From: DASUTB01 sp036374835
Lineage (GTDB): Bacteria > Actinomycetota > Actinomycetes > Jiangellales > Jiangellaceae
Reading direction: 5' to 3'
Assembly (NCBI GenBank): GCA_036374835.1
Contig: DASUTB010000140.1
Location: 1 to 16,851 of the forward strand
DNA: 16,851 nucleotides
The notes under the pieces are model-generated. The model did no database searches and was not told where the DNA came from. It worked only from the letters and a program-made list of their open reading frames with translations. Both the position numbers and the translations under genes were made by a program. Positions 7,099 through 14,116 of the stretch are shown piece after piece. Positions within the stretch are counted from its first letter, which is position 1. Every line of letters begins with the position of its first letter.

Positions 7099-7183
7099 GT
7101 AAATAGTGTCCCGCGGGGGTGAAGACTGCGAGATACTCAGCCACTACGACCCAGGAACCACGAGTTCCGGAAGGGCCTGCTAC

Positions 7184-7573
7184 ATGTCCGAGCGCTCCAC
7201 ACTGCGAGGCTCGCGCCTCGTCTCCACCAGCTACGAAGACGAGCGTGGAGTCGAGTTCGCCGAGCGTCAGACCGTCGGCTACGAGTGCGCACGGGGTCAC
7301 CGCTTCGACATGACGTTCGCCGTTGAAGCCGAGATTCCGGCGTTGTGGGATTGCCCCCGGTGCGGTGCCGAGGCGCTCCGTCTTGCCACCGAGCGTCCGG
7401 AGCAGGAGCTCGGCAAGCCACCGCGTACCCACTGGGACATGCTGCTCGAGCGCCGTTCGATCGACGAGCTGCAGGGCCTGCTCGACGAGCGGCTCGAGTT
7501 GCTCCGCGCCGGAAAGCTGCCGGGTGCCGCGCATCTCGCGTCCGCGCCTCGCGCTACGAAGAAGTCCGCCTGA
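7184..7573 (+). CDS. rbpA: RNA polymerase-binding protein RbpA
   Basis: RbpA is a small actinobacterial protein that binds RNA polymerase and group 1/2 sigma factors and stabilises the open complex. This one has 129 residues, against 111-124 in well-known members. It shows an unstructured N-terminal tail with the basic RGSRLVSTSYE segment (8-18). The zinc-binding core has C35, H39, C57 and C60 (YECARGHRF to CPRCGAEAL). A basic linker PPRTHWDMLLERR (79-91) leads into the sigma-interaction helices at about 92-112. ATG 7184 is chosen because GGAAGGG (7169-7175) precedes it at 8 nt. A longer frame from 7106 would add 26 unrelated residues. Its neighbours ppm1/lnt are the classic actinobacterial context (M. 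tuberculosis Rv2050/Rv2051c). Confidence 0.95.
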   Translation: MSERSTLRGSRLVSTSYEDERGVEFAERQTVGYECARGHRFDMTFAVEAEIPALWDCPRCGAEALRLATERPEQELGKPPRTHWDMLLERRSIDELQGLLDERLELLRAGKLPGAAHLASAPRATKKSA

Positions 7574-7615
7574 CCACCGTCGGTGATGGGCCAGCCCCCC
7601 GGCCCTCCCCTCGGT

Positions 7616-7666
7616 AAAGCCGGGCCGCGTCGCCTACCCCCCAACGGCGCGGTCCGGCACTTTCTT
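7616..7666. terminator. Hairpin terminator between rbpA and fxsA
   Basis: The arms 7620-7632 and 7645-7657 form a 13-bp GC-rich stem with G-T wobbles around a 12-nt loop. AAAG before and CTTTCTT after the stem give a short U tract on the plus strand. It lies 43 nt after the rbpA stop. Confidence 0.7.
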
Positions 7667-7686
7667 GCCGCATGCCGTCGCGTGAA

Positions 7687-7734
7687 GATCAGGTGACGAA
7701 TCCGGCCTGGGTGATCCGAGTTCATCACCTGATC
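7687..7734. terminator. Second inverted repeat, probably the fxsA-side terminator
   Basis: GATCAGGTGA (7687-7696) and TCACCTGATC (7725-7734) form a perfect 10-bp stem with a 28-nt loop, 15 nt past the fxsA stop. The loop is long for a terminator and contains another TGATC. A binding site is the alternative reading. Confidence 0.45.
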
Positions 7735-7749
7735 GTTTGCCACCCCTGC

Positions 7750-8253
7750 TTACTGGCGACGGGGGTCGTCCGGGTCGATGATCTCGCCCTCGATGGCGTT
7801 GTGCCCGGTATCGCGATGCTCGGGATCGACGACCTCGCCCTCGACCACGTCACCCCTGAAAGTCGGTCCCGTGGGCCGCTGCCGTGGCCGGCCAGCACGC
7901 AGCGCCCGGCCGAACGAACGCCGTGCCCAGTTCCGCGTCATCGGTAGGACGAGCAGCACGCCGATGGCATCGGTGATGAAGCCGGGAATGACCAGCAGGA
8001 ATCCACCGGCCATCGCCGCCTGCGACGAACCGAGTTCCGGCGGTCGGTTCTGCCGTGCCTCGACCGCGTCGCGGATCGCCGTCCAGGCGCGCAAACCCTC
8101 TTTGCGGATGATCCAGCTACCGAGGAAAGCCGTCGCAACGATCAAGCCGAAAGTCCACCAGCCGCCGATCAGGCTGACCAGCAGTGCGATAACGGCGATC
8201 TCGGCAACGACCCCCACCACAAACGTCAGGCGGATGGGATACGGCACGGTCAT
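7750..8253 (-). CDS. fxsA: FxsA family membrane protein
   Basis: This is a 167-residue member of the FxsA family (cytoplasmic membrane protein; the E. coli gene is named for suppression of F exclusion of phage T7). Two hydrophobic segments at about 8-48 precede FLGSWIIRKEGLRAW (43-57). Then come GGFLLVIPGFITDAIGVLLVLP (83-104), the family hallmark, and a basic-then-acidic cytoplasmic tail. The tail carries two near-copies of one peptide: VEGEVVDP (137-144) and IEGEIIDP (154-161). The start is ATG 8253, with the perfect Shine-Dalgarno AAAGGAGG (8267-8260) 6 nt away, inside the end of ppm1. Its ATG overlaps the ppm1 TGA as ATGA. The same frame stays open upstream to 9102, but that part is antiparallel noise over ppm1. 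The role is unknown. Confidence 0.9.
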   Translation of the reverse strand: MTVPYPIRLTFVVGVVAEIAVIALLVSLIGGWWTFGLIVATAFLGSWIIRKEGLRAWTAIRDAVEARQNRPPELGSSQAAMAGGFLLVIPGFITDAIGVLLVLPMTRNWARRSFGRALRAGRPRQRPTGPTFRGDVVEGEVVDPEHRDTGHNAIEGEIIDPDDPRRQ

Positions 8254-8996
8254 CGGTCTCCTCCTTTGAGCCACGCTCGCAACTGGTCGGCGCGGCGCGC
8301 GAGCCCCCAGCCGGTGACCCGCCACAGCGCCTCGGCGACGATCCCGCCGGTCATCTTCGACGCTCCGTCGACACGCTCGACGAAGGTGATCGGCACCTCG
8401 ACCACCCGCAGCCCGCTCGACAGCGCGCGCCGCACGATGTCGACCTGGAAACAGTATCCGTGCGAATGGACCGTCGCGAAGTTGAGCTCGTTCAGCGCTC
8501 CGGCACGGAAGGCGCGGAATCCGCCGGTCGCGTCGCGCACCGGCAACCCCATGACGGCGCGGGTGTAGTGGTTGCCTCCGGCCGAGAGCAGCCGCCGGCG
8601 CCAGGGCCAGTTCTCGATCCGGCCACCGGCAACGTAGCGGGAGCCGAGCGCCACGTCCACCGATTCGAGGGCGTCGAGCAGCCGGTGCAGCTCTTCGGGC
8701 CGGTGCGAACCGTCGGCGTCCATCTCGACGACTGCCTCGTAGCCCTTGTCCAGCGCCCAGCCGAAGCCGGCGACGTAGGCCGCTCCGAGGCCCTCTTTGC
8801 CAGGGCGGTGCAGGACGTGCACGGCGTCGTCCACAGTGGCGAGGCGATCGGCGATCTCGCCAGTGCCGTCGGGCGACGAGTCGTCCACGACGAGGACGTC
8901 GACCTCCGGGTGAGCGTTGCGTACCCGATCGATGATCGGCGCGAGATTCTGCGCCTCGTTGTACGTCGGGATGATGACCAGCGTCCGTCCAGTCAT
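8250..8996 (-). CDS. ppm1: Polyprenol monophosphomannose synthase (GT2)
   Basis: This is a 248-residue GT-A glycosyltransferase of the dolichyl-phosphate mannose synthase type. It transfers mannose from GDP-mannose to polyprenyl phosphate at the inner face of the membrane, supplying the donor for protein O-mannosylation and for lipoglycans. It shows IIPTYNE (8-14), the nucleotide-binding DDSSPDGT (38-45), the metal-binding DAD (93-95), GSRYV (118-122), TGGFRAFR (157-164) and GASKM (211-215). There is no C-terminal membrane domain, so like other actinobacterial forms it probably relies on Lnt for anchoring. Its ATG overlaps the lnt TGA in ATGA (8996-8993). The upstream Shine-Dalgarno is weak, so translation is probably coupled. 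Confidence 0.93.
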   Translation of the reverse strand: MTGRTLVIIPTYNEAQNLAPIIDRVRNAHPEVDVLVVDDSSPDGTGEIADRLATVDDAVHVLHRPGKEGLGAAYVAGFGWALDKGYEAVVEMDADGSHRPEELHRLLDALESVDVALGSRYVAGGRIENWPWRRRLLSAGGNHYTRAVMGLPVRDATGGFRAFRAGALNELNFATVHSHGYCFQVDIVRRALSSGLRVVEVPITFVERVDGASKMTGGIVAEALWRVTGWGLARRADQLRAWLKGGDR

Positions 8997-10534
8997 CGAG
9001 TGTCGAGCACCATCTGTGATTCGGCGACAGGGGTGGCCGGCTCAACGTCTTCGCGGACCGGTCGCGCGCGCCAGCCCAAAGCGGCGGCGGCCAGCGCGGC
9101 AATGGTCAGCAACCACTCCGGCCACTCGCCGAGCCGGGTGGCCAGCGTCAGGTCGTCCGACAGCGCGATCTCGGTGACGATCTGGTCCTGTTCGAACAGC
9201 TCGATGCGGTCAGTGACCGCTCCGTCCGGGGTCACCACAGCGCTCACGCCGGCGAGCGCGGCCACGACGGTCCACCGCCCGTGCTCGACGGCCCGAAGCT
9301 GGGCCATGGCGAGCTGCTGCTCGGTCATCGGCGTGTAGCCGAACCCGGCGTTGTTGGTCTGCACCGCGAGGAACTCGGCGCCGGCGCGCACCGCGTCACG
9401 AGGCAGGTTGTCGAACGCCACCTCGAAGCAGATGACCGGCCCGACCCGCGCACCGTTCATTTCCAGCAGGTTGATGCGGTCGCCGGGCACGAAGTCGCGC
9501 GGCTGCCTGCTGACCGCTTCCGGGGAGATCAGCTCCGCGATGCTGCGGAACGGGATGTACTCGCCGAACGGCATCGGATGCCGCTTCACGTACGTCTCGC
9601 CCGGTCCGGTGTCCGGATGCCAGACGATCGAGGTGTTCTCGATATTCTTCTGGTCGGCGGTGGGCACGATCGTGCCGATGAGCGTTGGGACGCCGATCGC
9701 GTCGACCGCGTCGGAGATGTCGGCGTGAACGTCGGGATCGTTGAACGGGTTGATGTCCGACGAGTTCTCCGGCCAGATGACCACATCCGGTTGCCGAACC
9801 GAGCCGTTCGCGACTTGCGCCGCGAGTTCGTGGGTGCCTTCGACGTGGTTCTCCAGGATGACCCGGCGCTCGGCGTTGAAGTCGAGCCCCTGGCCCGGGG
9901 CGCTGCCCTGGATGAGCGCGACCGTGGCGGTGCGCCCGTTCATCTCCGTGGCGGGGACGAGGACGCCGACGCCGACGATCCCGGCGGCACCGGCCACCGC
10001 GGCTATCCGGTGCGGTGCCGGACGTTCGACGGCCGCCCACGCCAGCAGTGCGCCCGCGGTCGCAACGCCGAACGACACGAGCACCGAACCGCCCAAGGCG
10101 GCCAGGCCGAGCATCGGGCCGTCGACCTGCGAAAAGGCAAGCTTGCCCCACGGAAATCCGCCGTACGGGATGCGTGACCGAATCGCCTCATCGGCGACCC
10201 ATACCGCCCCGACCAACACGGGCCAGGCCGGTAGGCGCTGGACCAGCATGACGGCGATGCCGAGCGGGACGAAGAACAGCGCCTGGGCGGCGGCGAGTAC
10301 CAGCCACGGAATGGGTCCGACCTCCAGCCCTACCCACGGCAAGAAGGGGACGAAGAACCCGAGCCCGAACAGAAGCCCGAGCAGTGCCGACTGCCGGACC
10401 GATTGGCCCCGCACGATATAGCTGAAAACCGCCACAATCGGGACCGCCAGGAACCAGGCGTCGTAGGGCTGGAACGCCAGGATCAGCGCCACACCGGCGC
10501 CGATCGCGGCGGCAGGGCGCGCAAAACGGTCCAC
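8993..10534 (-). CDS. lnt: Apolipoprotein N-acyltransferase
   Basis: Lnt adds the third acyl chain to the N-terminal cysteine of lipoproteins. This protein of 513 residues is the usual length. About six membrane segments fill residues 8-195, followed by an extracytoplasmic nitrilase domain (about 200-470) and a last membrane helix (about 472-488). The catalytic triad is present: E256 in IWPENSSD, K317 in TYVKRHPMPFGEYIPF and C369 in GPVICFEVAF. The C-terminal 25 residues are a polar cytoplasmic tail leading into the overlap with ppm1. In M. tuberculosis the two activities are fused in Rv2051c; here they are separate, overlapping by 4 nt. The start is GTG 10534, with TAGGG 7 nt upstream; an in-frame TAG just upstream excludes a longer form. 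Confidence 0.93.
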   Translation of the reverse strand: MDRFARPAAAIGAGVALILAFQPYDAWFLAVPIVAVFSYIVRGQSVRQSALLGLLFGLGFFVPFLPWVGLEVGPIPWLVLAAAQALFFVPLGIAVMLVQRLPAWPVLVGAVWVADEAIRSRIPYGGFPWGKLAFSQVDGPMLGLAALGGSVLVSFGVATAGALLAWAAVERPAPHRIAAVAGAAGIVGVGVLVPATEMNGRTATVALIQGSAPGQGLDFNAERRVILENHVEGTHELAAQVANGSVRQPDVVIWPENSSDINPFNDPDVHADISDAVDAIGVPTLIGTIVPTADQKNIENTSIVWHPDTGPGETYVKRHPMPFGEYIPFRSIAELISPEAVSRQPRDFVPGDRINLLEMNGARVGPVICFEVAFDNLPRDAVRAGAEFLAVQTNNAGFGYTPMTEQQLAMAQLRAVEHGRWTVVAALAGVSAVVTPDGAVTDRIELFEQDQIVTEIALSDDLTLATRLGEWPEWLLTIAALAAAALGWRARPVREDVEPATPVAESQMVLDTR

Positions 10535-10785
10535 AGAATAACCCTACACATGCGATCCTGAGTTCACGCTGAGGTGGCCATCGCGGCCGAAACGCCGAAA
10601 TCCCGCAGCCGGGTGAGCCGGGGGACGGTTGGCGCCCGGCACTGCCCTTCGAGCCGACTCCGCACACAACTGGCGGCTGCGTGCGGACCGTTATCTACTG
10701 GACAGAGCCGGGCCCGACCGCGTCACACCCCGTGCCACCCGCGCTCCGAGCACTGCGGGCGGTGTCCTTGGTGGACCTGGCAAAG
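10535..10785 (-). other. Gene-free leader upstream of lnt
   Basis: About 250 bp separate the inferred promoter at 10786-10814 from the lnt GTG. I find no credible coding frame here on either strand; short frames at 10574-10959 lack start signals and protein-like sequence. A TATTCT sits directly before the GTG, too close to serve that codon. If the upstream promoter is used, lnt has an unusually long 5' leader. Confidence 0.35.
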
Positions 10786-10814
10786 ACTCTGCTACGTTGC
10801 TCCAGAGGTGTCAA
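10786..10814 (-). promoter_or_regulatory. Candidate promoter for the lnt-ppm1-fxsA operon
   Basis: On the minus strand a perfect TTGACA (10814-10809) is followed after 17 bp by CAGAGT (10791-10786), which matches TAnnnT except at the first base. It starts 9 bp past the amidohydrolase hairpin. A second TTGACA (10842-10837) lies in that hairpin's loop, without a matching -10. Confidence 0.45.
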
Positions 10815-10822
10815 CCCAAGCT

Positions 10823-10857
10823 CTGACCTGCGGTTTTGTCAAGATACCGCAGGTCAG
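10823..10857. terminator. Hairpin after the amidohydrolase gene
   Basis: CTGACCTGCGGT (10823-10834) and ACCGCAGGTCAG (10846-10857) form a perfect 12-bp stem around an 11-nt loop, 25 nt past the amidohydrolase stop. There is no U tract on the minus strand, which is common for actinobacterial terminators. Confidence 0.7.
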
Positions 10858-10882
10858 CAAGGCCCTTGTGAGCACCGGCCGG

Positions 10883-12466
10883 TCACGATGAGTTCGAGAA
10901 AATCTCGATGCCACGTGCGACAGTGCGCCGGCAGACCGGAAGGGGCGCACCAGGGGTGAGATCAGGGAGTGCGCGGGCTGCCGACGCGGATGCGCTCCCA
11001 CCCGGTGCGGGGATGACGAGATCGCCCGGCACCTGCCACACCGCATAGCTGGCGAGTGCATCGGGGGTCAGCGTACCGGCGTCGTCGACCTTGGCCGCAC
11101 GCCAGCCGCCTCGGGTGGCCGCAGCGAAAGCGTCATGAAGTGTCATGCGGTGCTCCGGGTTGTGGTGGAACGCCGCACCCCGAACGGCGTCCCAGCCGCC
11201 CAGCGGAGTGACCGGCGAGTCCGAGCCGAACGCCAGCGTCACGCCGGCGCGCTCGAACGTCGCGAACGGGTTCGCGGCGAGCGCGCGACGGCGTCCGAGC
11301 CGTGTCGCGTAGAGGCCGGACTCACCGCCCCAGAGTGCGTCGAAGGCGGGTTGCATACTGGCCACCACGCCGAGGCGGGCCATTTCGTAGACGAGCTCCT
11401 CGCTGATCATCTCGACGTGTTCGAGCCGGTGCCGGGCGGCGACGATCTCGTCCAGACCGCAGGCCTCCGCGGCTTTTCCGATCGCCCTGATCGCGAGCCG
11501 CACGGCGTCGTCGCCGATGCAGTGGAAGCCCGCCTGCAGGCCGGCGCGCGTGCAGGTGACGACGTGCTGGGCCGCGGTCTCCAGATCGAGGTACCGCACC
11601 CCGCGCGTCATCGGCTCGTCCGCGTACGGCTCCATCAGCCGGGCGCTGTGCGACCCGATCGAGCCGTCCACGGTCAGGTCCCCGGCCGCGCCGTGTGCGC
11701 CGAGCCGGACCGCCGTCGTGAGGCCCTCCCCCGTCTGACCCCAGTACGCCACCACGTCGGGCGCCGGTTCGGTCGCGGCGAGATCGAGCAGCGCGGTGAC
11801 GTCCTCGATGCTGTTGATGTGTGGCGCGGCCATCTCGTGCATCGCACAGATCCCGAGGGAGGCGGCCCGTCGCAGCGCCGACCGGTGCAGGTCGCGCCGC
11901 TGCGCCGGGGTGATGGCGCTTTGCATGGCCTCGCGGGCGAGTGTCTGGGCGTGGCGGCGCACCAGCGTCCCTTCATAGCCGTCCGCGTCCTTGATCGCCG
12001 GTTCGCGGTCGACCAACGCCCTGGAGACCAGCGAGCTGTGCCCGTCGACCCGCGACAGCAGTGCCGGCGCACCCGCGGTCGCCTGGTCGAGTTCGGCCGC
12101 GGTCGGCAGCCGCCGCTCCGGCCAGTTGTGCTCGTCCCAGCCCTGCCCACCGACCGGCTCGCCCGGGTGCTCGGTGACGTACCGGCTGATCCGGTCCAGG
12201 AATTCGGCGAGGGACGTCGCACCGGCGCAGTCGACGCCGTAATCGGCCAGCGCGGTGCCGAGCACGTGGACGTGAGCGTCCACGAACGCGGGCGTGACCA
12301 GGGCTCGGTCCAGGTCGAGCACCTCGTCCGCGACAGCGGCGTGGGTGTCGGCCGCATCATCGCGGCCAACCCACGCGATCCGGTCGCCGACGGTCAGCAT
12401 GGCTGTCGCGGAGGGATCGACCGGGCTGTAGATGTGGCCGTTGCGCAGCAGCATCGATCGTCGCAT
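10883..12466 (-). CDS. Amidohydrolase family protein (YtcJ-like)
   Basis: This is a 527-residue metal-dependent hydrolase of the amidohydrolase_3 (YtcJ-like) group. It has an N-terminal beta-sandwich strand region (1-60), the metal-binding HxH in VDAHVH (62-67), GQGWDEHNW (107-115) and SRVDGHSS (138-145). Further on are GFHCIGDDAV (313-322, H315), RLEHVEM (347-353, H350), GSDSP (414-418, D416) and a C-terminal strand region (SYAVWQVPGDLVI). These are all family landmarks; the substrate cannot be inferred, as characterised relatives act on N-substituted formamides and cyclic amides. ATG 12466 fits a CAAACT element 7 nt upstream; ATG 12454 is an alternative. The gene stands alone, between its own hairpin and a long regulatory gap. 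Confidence 0.9.
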   Translation of the reverse strand: MRRSMLLRNGHIYSPVDPSATAMLTVGDRIAWVGRDDAADTHAAVADEVLDLDRALVTPAFVDAHVHVLGTALADYGVDCAGATSLAEFLDRISRYVTEHPGEPVGGQGWDEHNWPERRLPTAAELDQATAGAPALLSRVDGHSSLVSRALVDREPAIKDADGYEGTLVRRHAQTLAREAMQSAITPAQRRDLHRSALRRAASLGICAMHEMAAPHINSIEDVTALLDLAATEPAPDVVAYWGQTGEGLTTAVRLGAHGAAGDLTVDGSIGSHSARLMEPYADEPMTRGVRYLDLETAAQHVVTCTRAGLQAGFHCIGDDAVRLAIRAIGKAAEACGLDEIVAARHRLEHVEMISEELVYEMARLGVVASMQPAFDALWGGESGLYATRLGRRRALAANPFATFERAGVTLAFGSDSPVTPLGGWDAVRGAAFHHNPEHRMTLHDAFAAATRGGWRAAKVDDAGTLTPDALASYAVWQVPGDLVIPAPGGSASASAARALPDLTPGAPLPVCRRTVARGIEIFSNSS

Positions 12467-12473
12467 ACGACCA

Positions 12474-12479
12474 AGTTTG
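12474..12479 (-). promoter_or_regulatory. -10-like CAAACT, leaderless amidohydrolase start
   Basis: On the minus strand CAAACT lies 7 nt before ATG 12466, and the purine-rich run expected of a ribosome binding site is missing. A leaderless start is inferred. Confidence 0.3.
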
Positions 12480-12528
12480 TCACCCCGGTCCGACGCTCCG
12501 GTAGTGCCGAGGGCCGGTGATCAAATAA

Positions 12529-12609
12529 ATCGGTCGGCGGCGGCCCCACCCCCACCGCCCGTTGCTCGCTCGCCACCGCCCGGCCACGCCCGGTCCGCCG
12601 CCGACCGAT
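12529..12609. repeat. 15-bp perfect inverted repeat with C-rich 51-nt loop
   Basis: ATCGGTCGGCGGCGG (12529-12543) is matched exactly by CCGCCGCCGACCGAT (12595-12609). The loop is very C-rich on the plus strand, with runs of three to five G on the minus strand around 12544-12560. The repeat lies between two divergent genes, so it is not a simple terminator of either. No coding frame and no flanking target duplication are visible. Confidence 0.6.
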
Positions 12610-12620
12610 GTGGGTTGAGC

Positions 12621-12636
12621 TGACCAAAACGGGTCA
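12621..12636. promoter_or_regulatory. Operator-like inverted repeat TGACC-N6-GGTCA
   Basis: Two 5-bp arms flank AAAACG about 45 bp upstream of the proposed lat -35. The size and symmetry suit a regulator dimer, but arms this short can occur by chance. Confidence 0.25.
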
Positions 12637-12680
12637 CTGCGCAGACTCTCCGCTCAACGCCCGCTTCCCTCGTAAGATTT

Positions 12681-12709
12681 TTGTGCATCCTAGAGATAGA
12701 CCGTATGTT
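12681..12709 (+). promoter_or_regulatory. Promoter of the lat operon (TTGTGC-N17-TATGTT)
   Basis: TTGTGC (12681-12686) and TATGTT (12704-12709) are separated by 17 bp, in the only AT-rich stretch of the gap. Transcription would start near 12716, giving a leader of about 30 nt. The palindrome ATGTCGACAT (12720-12729) lies just after this start and could be an operator. Confidence 0.55.
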
Positions 12710-12735
12710 TTGCGGACCAATGTCGACATGAGTCA

Positions 12736-12741
12736 GGGAGG
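12736..12741 (+). promoter_or_regulatory. Ribosome binding site of lat
   Basis: GGGAGG lies 5 nt before ATG 12747 and 11 nt before a second in-frame ATG at 12753. The spacing slightly favours 12747. Confidence 0.6.
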
Positions 12742-12746
12742 TATCG

Positions 12747-14111
12747 ATGGTGATGCAGCACAGCGAGCTCGCATACGATCCGGTCAAGCCGGGCGATGTG
12801 CATGAGGTGCTCGGGCGGAACGTCCTCACCGATGGTTTCAAGCTCGTCCTAGACCCCATTGCCAGCCGGGGAACGTGGCTCGTCGACGCGCGGGACGGCC
12901 GTCGGTACCTCGACTTCTACACCTTCTTCGCTTCCGCGCCGCTGGGCCTGAACCACCCGGACATCGTCGGCGACCCCGAGTTCATGGCCACGTTGGCCGA
13001 CGTGGCGGCAAACAAACCGGCCAACTCCGACGTCTACTCGACGCACTACGCGGAGTTCGTGGACACGTTCGTTCGGGTGCTCGGCGACCCGCGGCTGCCG
13101 CACCTGTTCTTCATCGAGGGCGGCGCGCTCGCGGTCGAGAACGCGCTCAAGGTCGCGTTCGACTGGAAGAGCCGGCACAACGAGGCGAACGGGCGGGACG
13201 GCTCGCTCGGTACGCGCGTACTGCATCTGACCCGCGCGTTCCACGGCCGCAGCGGATACACGATGTCGCTGACCAACACCGAGCCGGGCAAGACGGCGCG
13301 GTTCCCGAAGTTCGACTGGCCGCGGATCGACGTGCCGGCCATCAACCTGGCGGCGAACGAGCAGGAACTGCACGAGGCCGAACGGCACGCGCTGCGCCAG
13401 GCCGCGGGGGCGTTCGAGGCTTACCCGCATGACATCGCCGCATTCATCGCCGAGCCGATCCAGGGCGAAGGTGGCGACAACCACATGCGTCCGGAGTTCC
13501 TCCAGGCCATGCAGGAGCTCGTGCACCGCAACGACGCATTGTTCATTCTCGACGAGGTGCAGACCGGTGCGGGAACGACCGGCACCCCGTGGGCGTACCA
13601 GCAGCTCGGGCTCGAGCCGGACGTCGTAGCGTTCGCCAAGAAGGTCCAGGTCGGCGGCATCATGGCCGGCGGCCGGGTCGACGAAGTGTCCGAGAACGTG
13701 TTCGCCGTCTCCGGACGGATCAATTCGACGTGGGGCGGCGGCCTCGTCGACATGGTCCGCTCCCGGCGCATCATGGAGATCGTCGAGCGGGACGGCTTGA
13801 TCGCCCAGGCCGGCCCGAAGGGTGCGCGTCTTGTCGCCGGGCTGAGCGAACTGCAGGCCAAGCTGCCTTCGGTGCTGGCCAATGTTCGCGGCCGCGGCCT
13901 AATGGTCGCGTTCGATCTGCCGGACCGGCGGGCACGCGATACCGCACTCGCCCGGTTGCGAGACGATGAGGGTGTGTTGGCGCTGCCGAGCGGGACCAAT
14001 GCCATCCGTTTCCGGCCGGCCTTGAATGTGTCGGACGAGGAGTTGACGATGGGCATCACCGCGGTCGAGCGCGTCCTGACCAACATCACGAAGGACATCA
14101 CGGAGGAGTAG
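12747..14111 (+). CDS. lat: L-lysine 6-aminotransferase
   Basis: This is a 454-residue class III PLP aminotransferase. Lat moves the epsilon-amino group of lysine to 2-oxoglutarate, giving 2-aminoadipate 6-semialdehyde, which cyclises to piperideine-6-carboxylate. The sequence closely follows M. tuberculosis Lat (Rv3290c) as I recall it: RRYLDFYTFFASAPLGLNHP (52-71), HLFFIEGGALAVENALKVAFDWKSRHN (119-145), FHGRSGYTMSLTNT (165-178), ARFPKFDWPRID (184-195) and AEPIQGEGGD (235-244). The PLP contacts are D269 in LDEVQTG and the Schiff-base lysine K299 in AKKVQVGG. NSTWGGGLVDMVR (326-338) is also family-typical. It is first in an operon with the aldehyde dehydrogenase, whose Shine-Dalgarno overlaps its last codons. 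No adjoining Lrp/AsnC regulator is seen here. Confidence 0.93.
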   Translation: MVMQHSELAYDPVKPGDVHEVLGRNVLTDGFKLVLDPIASRGTWLVDARDGRRYLDFYTFFASAPLGLNHPDIVGDPEFMATLADVAANKPANSDVYSTHYAEFVDTFVRVLGDPRLPHLFFIEGGALAVENALKVAFDWKSRHNEANGRDGSLGTRVLHLTRAFHGRSGYTMSLTNTEPGKTARFPKFDWPRIDVPAINLAANEQELHEAERHALRQAAGAFEAYPHDIAAFIAEPIQGEGGDNHMRPEFLQAMQELVHRNDALFILDEVQTGAGTTGTPWAYQQLGLEPDVVAFAKKVQVGGIMAGGRVDEVSENVFAVSGRINSTWGGGLVDMVRSRRIMEIVERDGLIAQAGPKGARLVAGLSELQAKLPSVLANVRGRGLMVAFDLPDRRARDTALARLRDDEGVLALPSGTNAIRFRPALNVSDEELTMGITAVERVLTNITKDITEE

Positions 14112-14116
14112 CGACG

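Noticed and set aside
7106..7183. 26-residue N-terminal extension of RbpA
   Set aside because: RbpA proteins begin at the MSER-type sequence; the Shine-Dalgarno is before 7184, and the extension would overlap the stress promoter's leader.
7750..9102. 450-residue open frame suggesting an N-terminally extended FxsA
   Set aside because: The part above 8253 lies over ppm1 in another frame, and the perfect Shine-Dalgarno at 8267-8260 fixes the FxsA start.
11135..12520. 461-residue open frame on the plus strand
   Set aside because: It is antisense to the amidohydrolase gene, rich in Arg/Gly/Val without any domain, and a normal by-product of high-GC codon use.
12662..12746. Lysine riboswitch before lat
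   Set aside because: The leader from the predicted start is only about 30 nt, too short for an L-box, and no conserved L-box sequence is visible.
12608..12805. Small plus-strand open frame across the lat promoter
   Set aside because: It overlaps the lat start in another frame, has no ribosome binding site, and spans the -35 and -10 elements.
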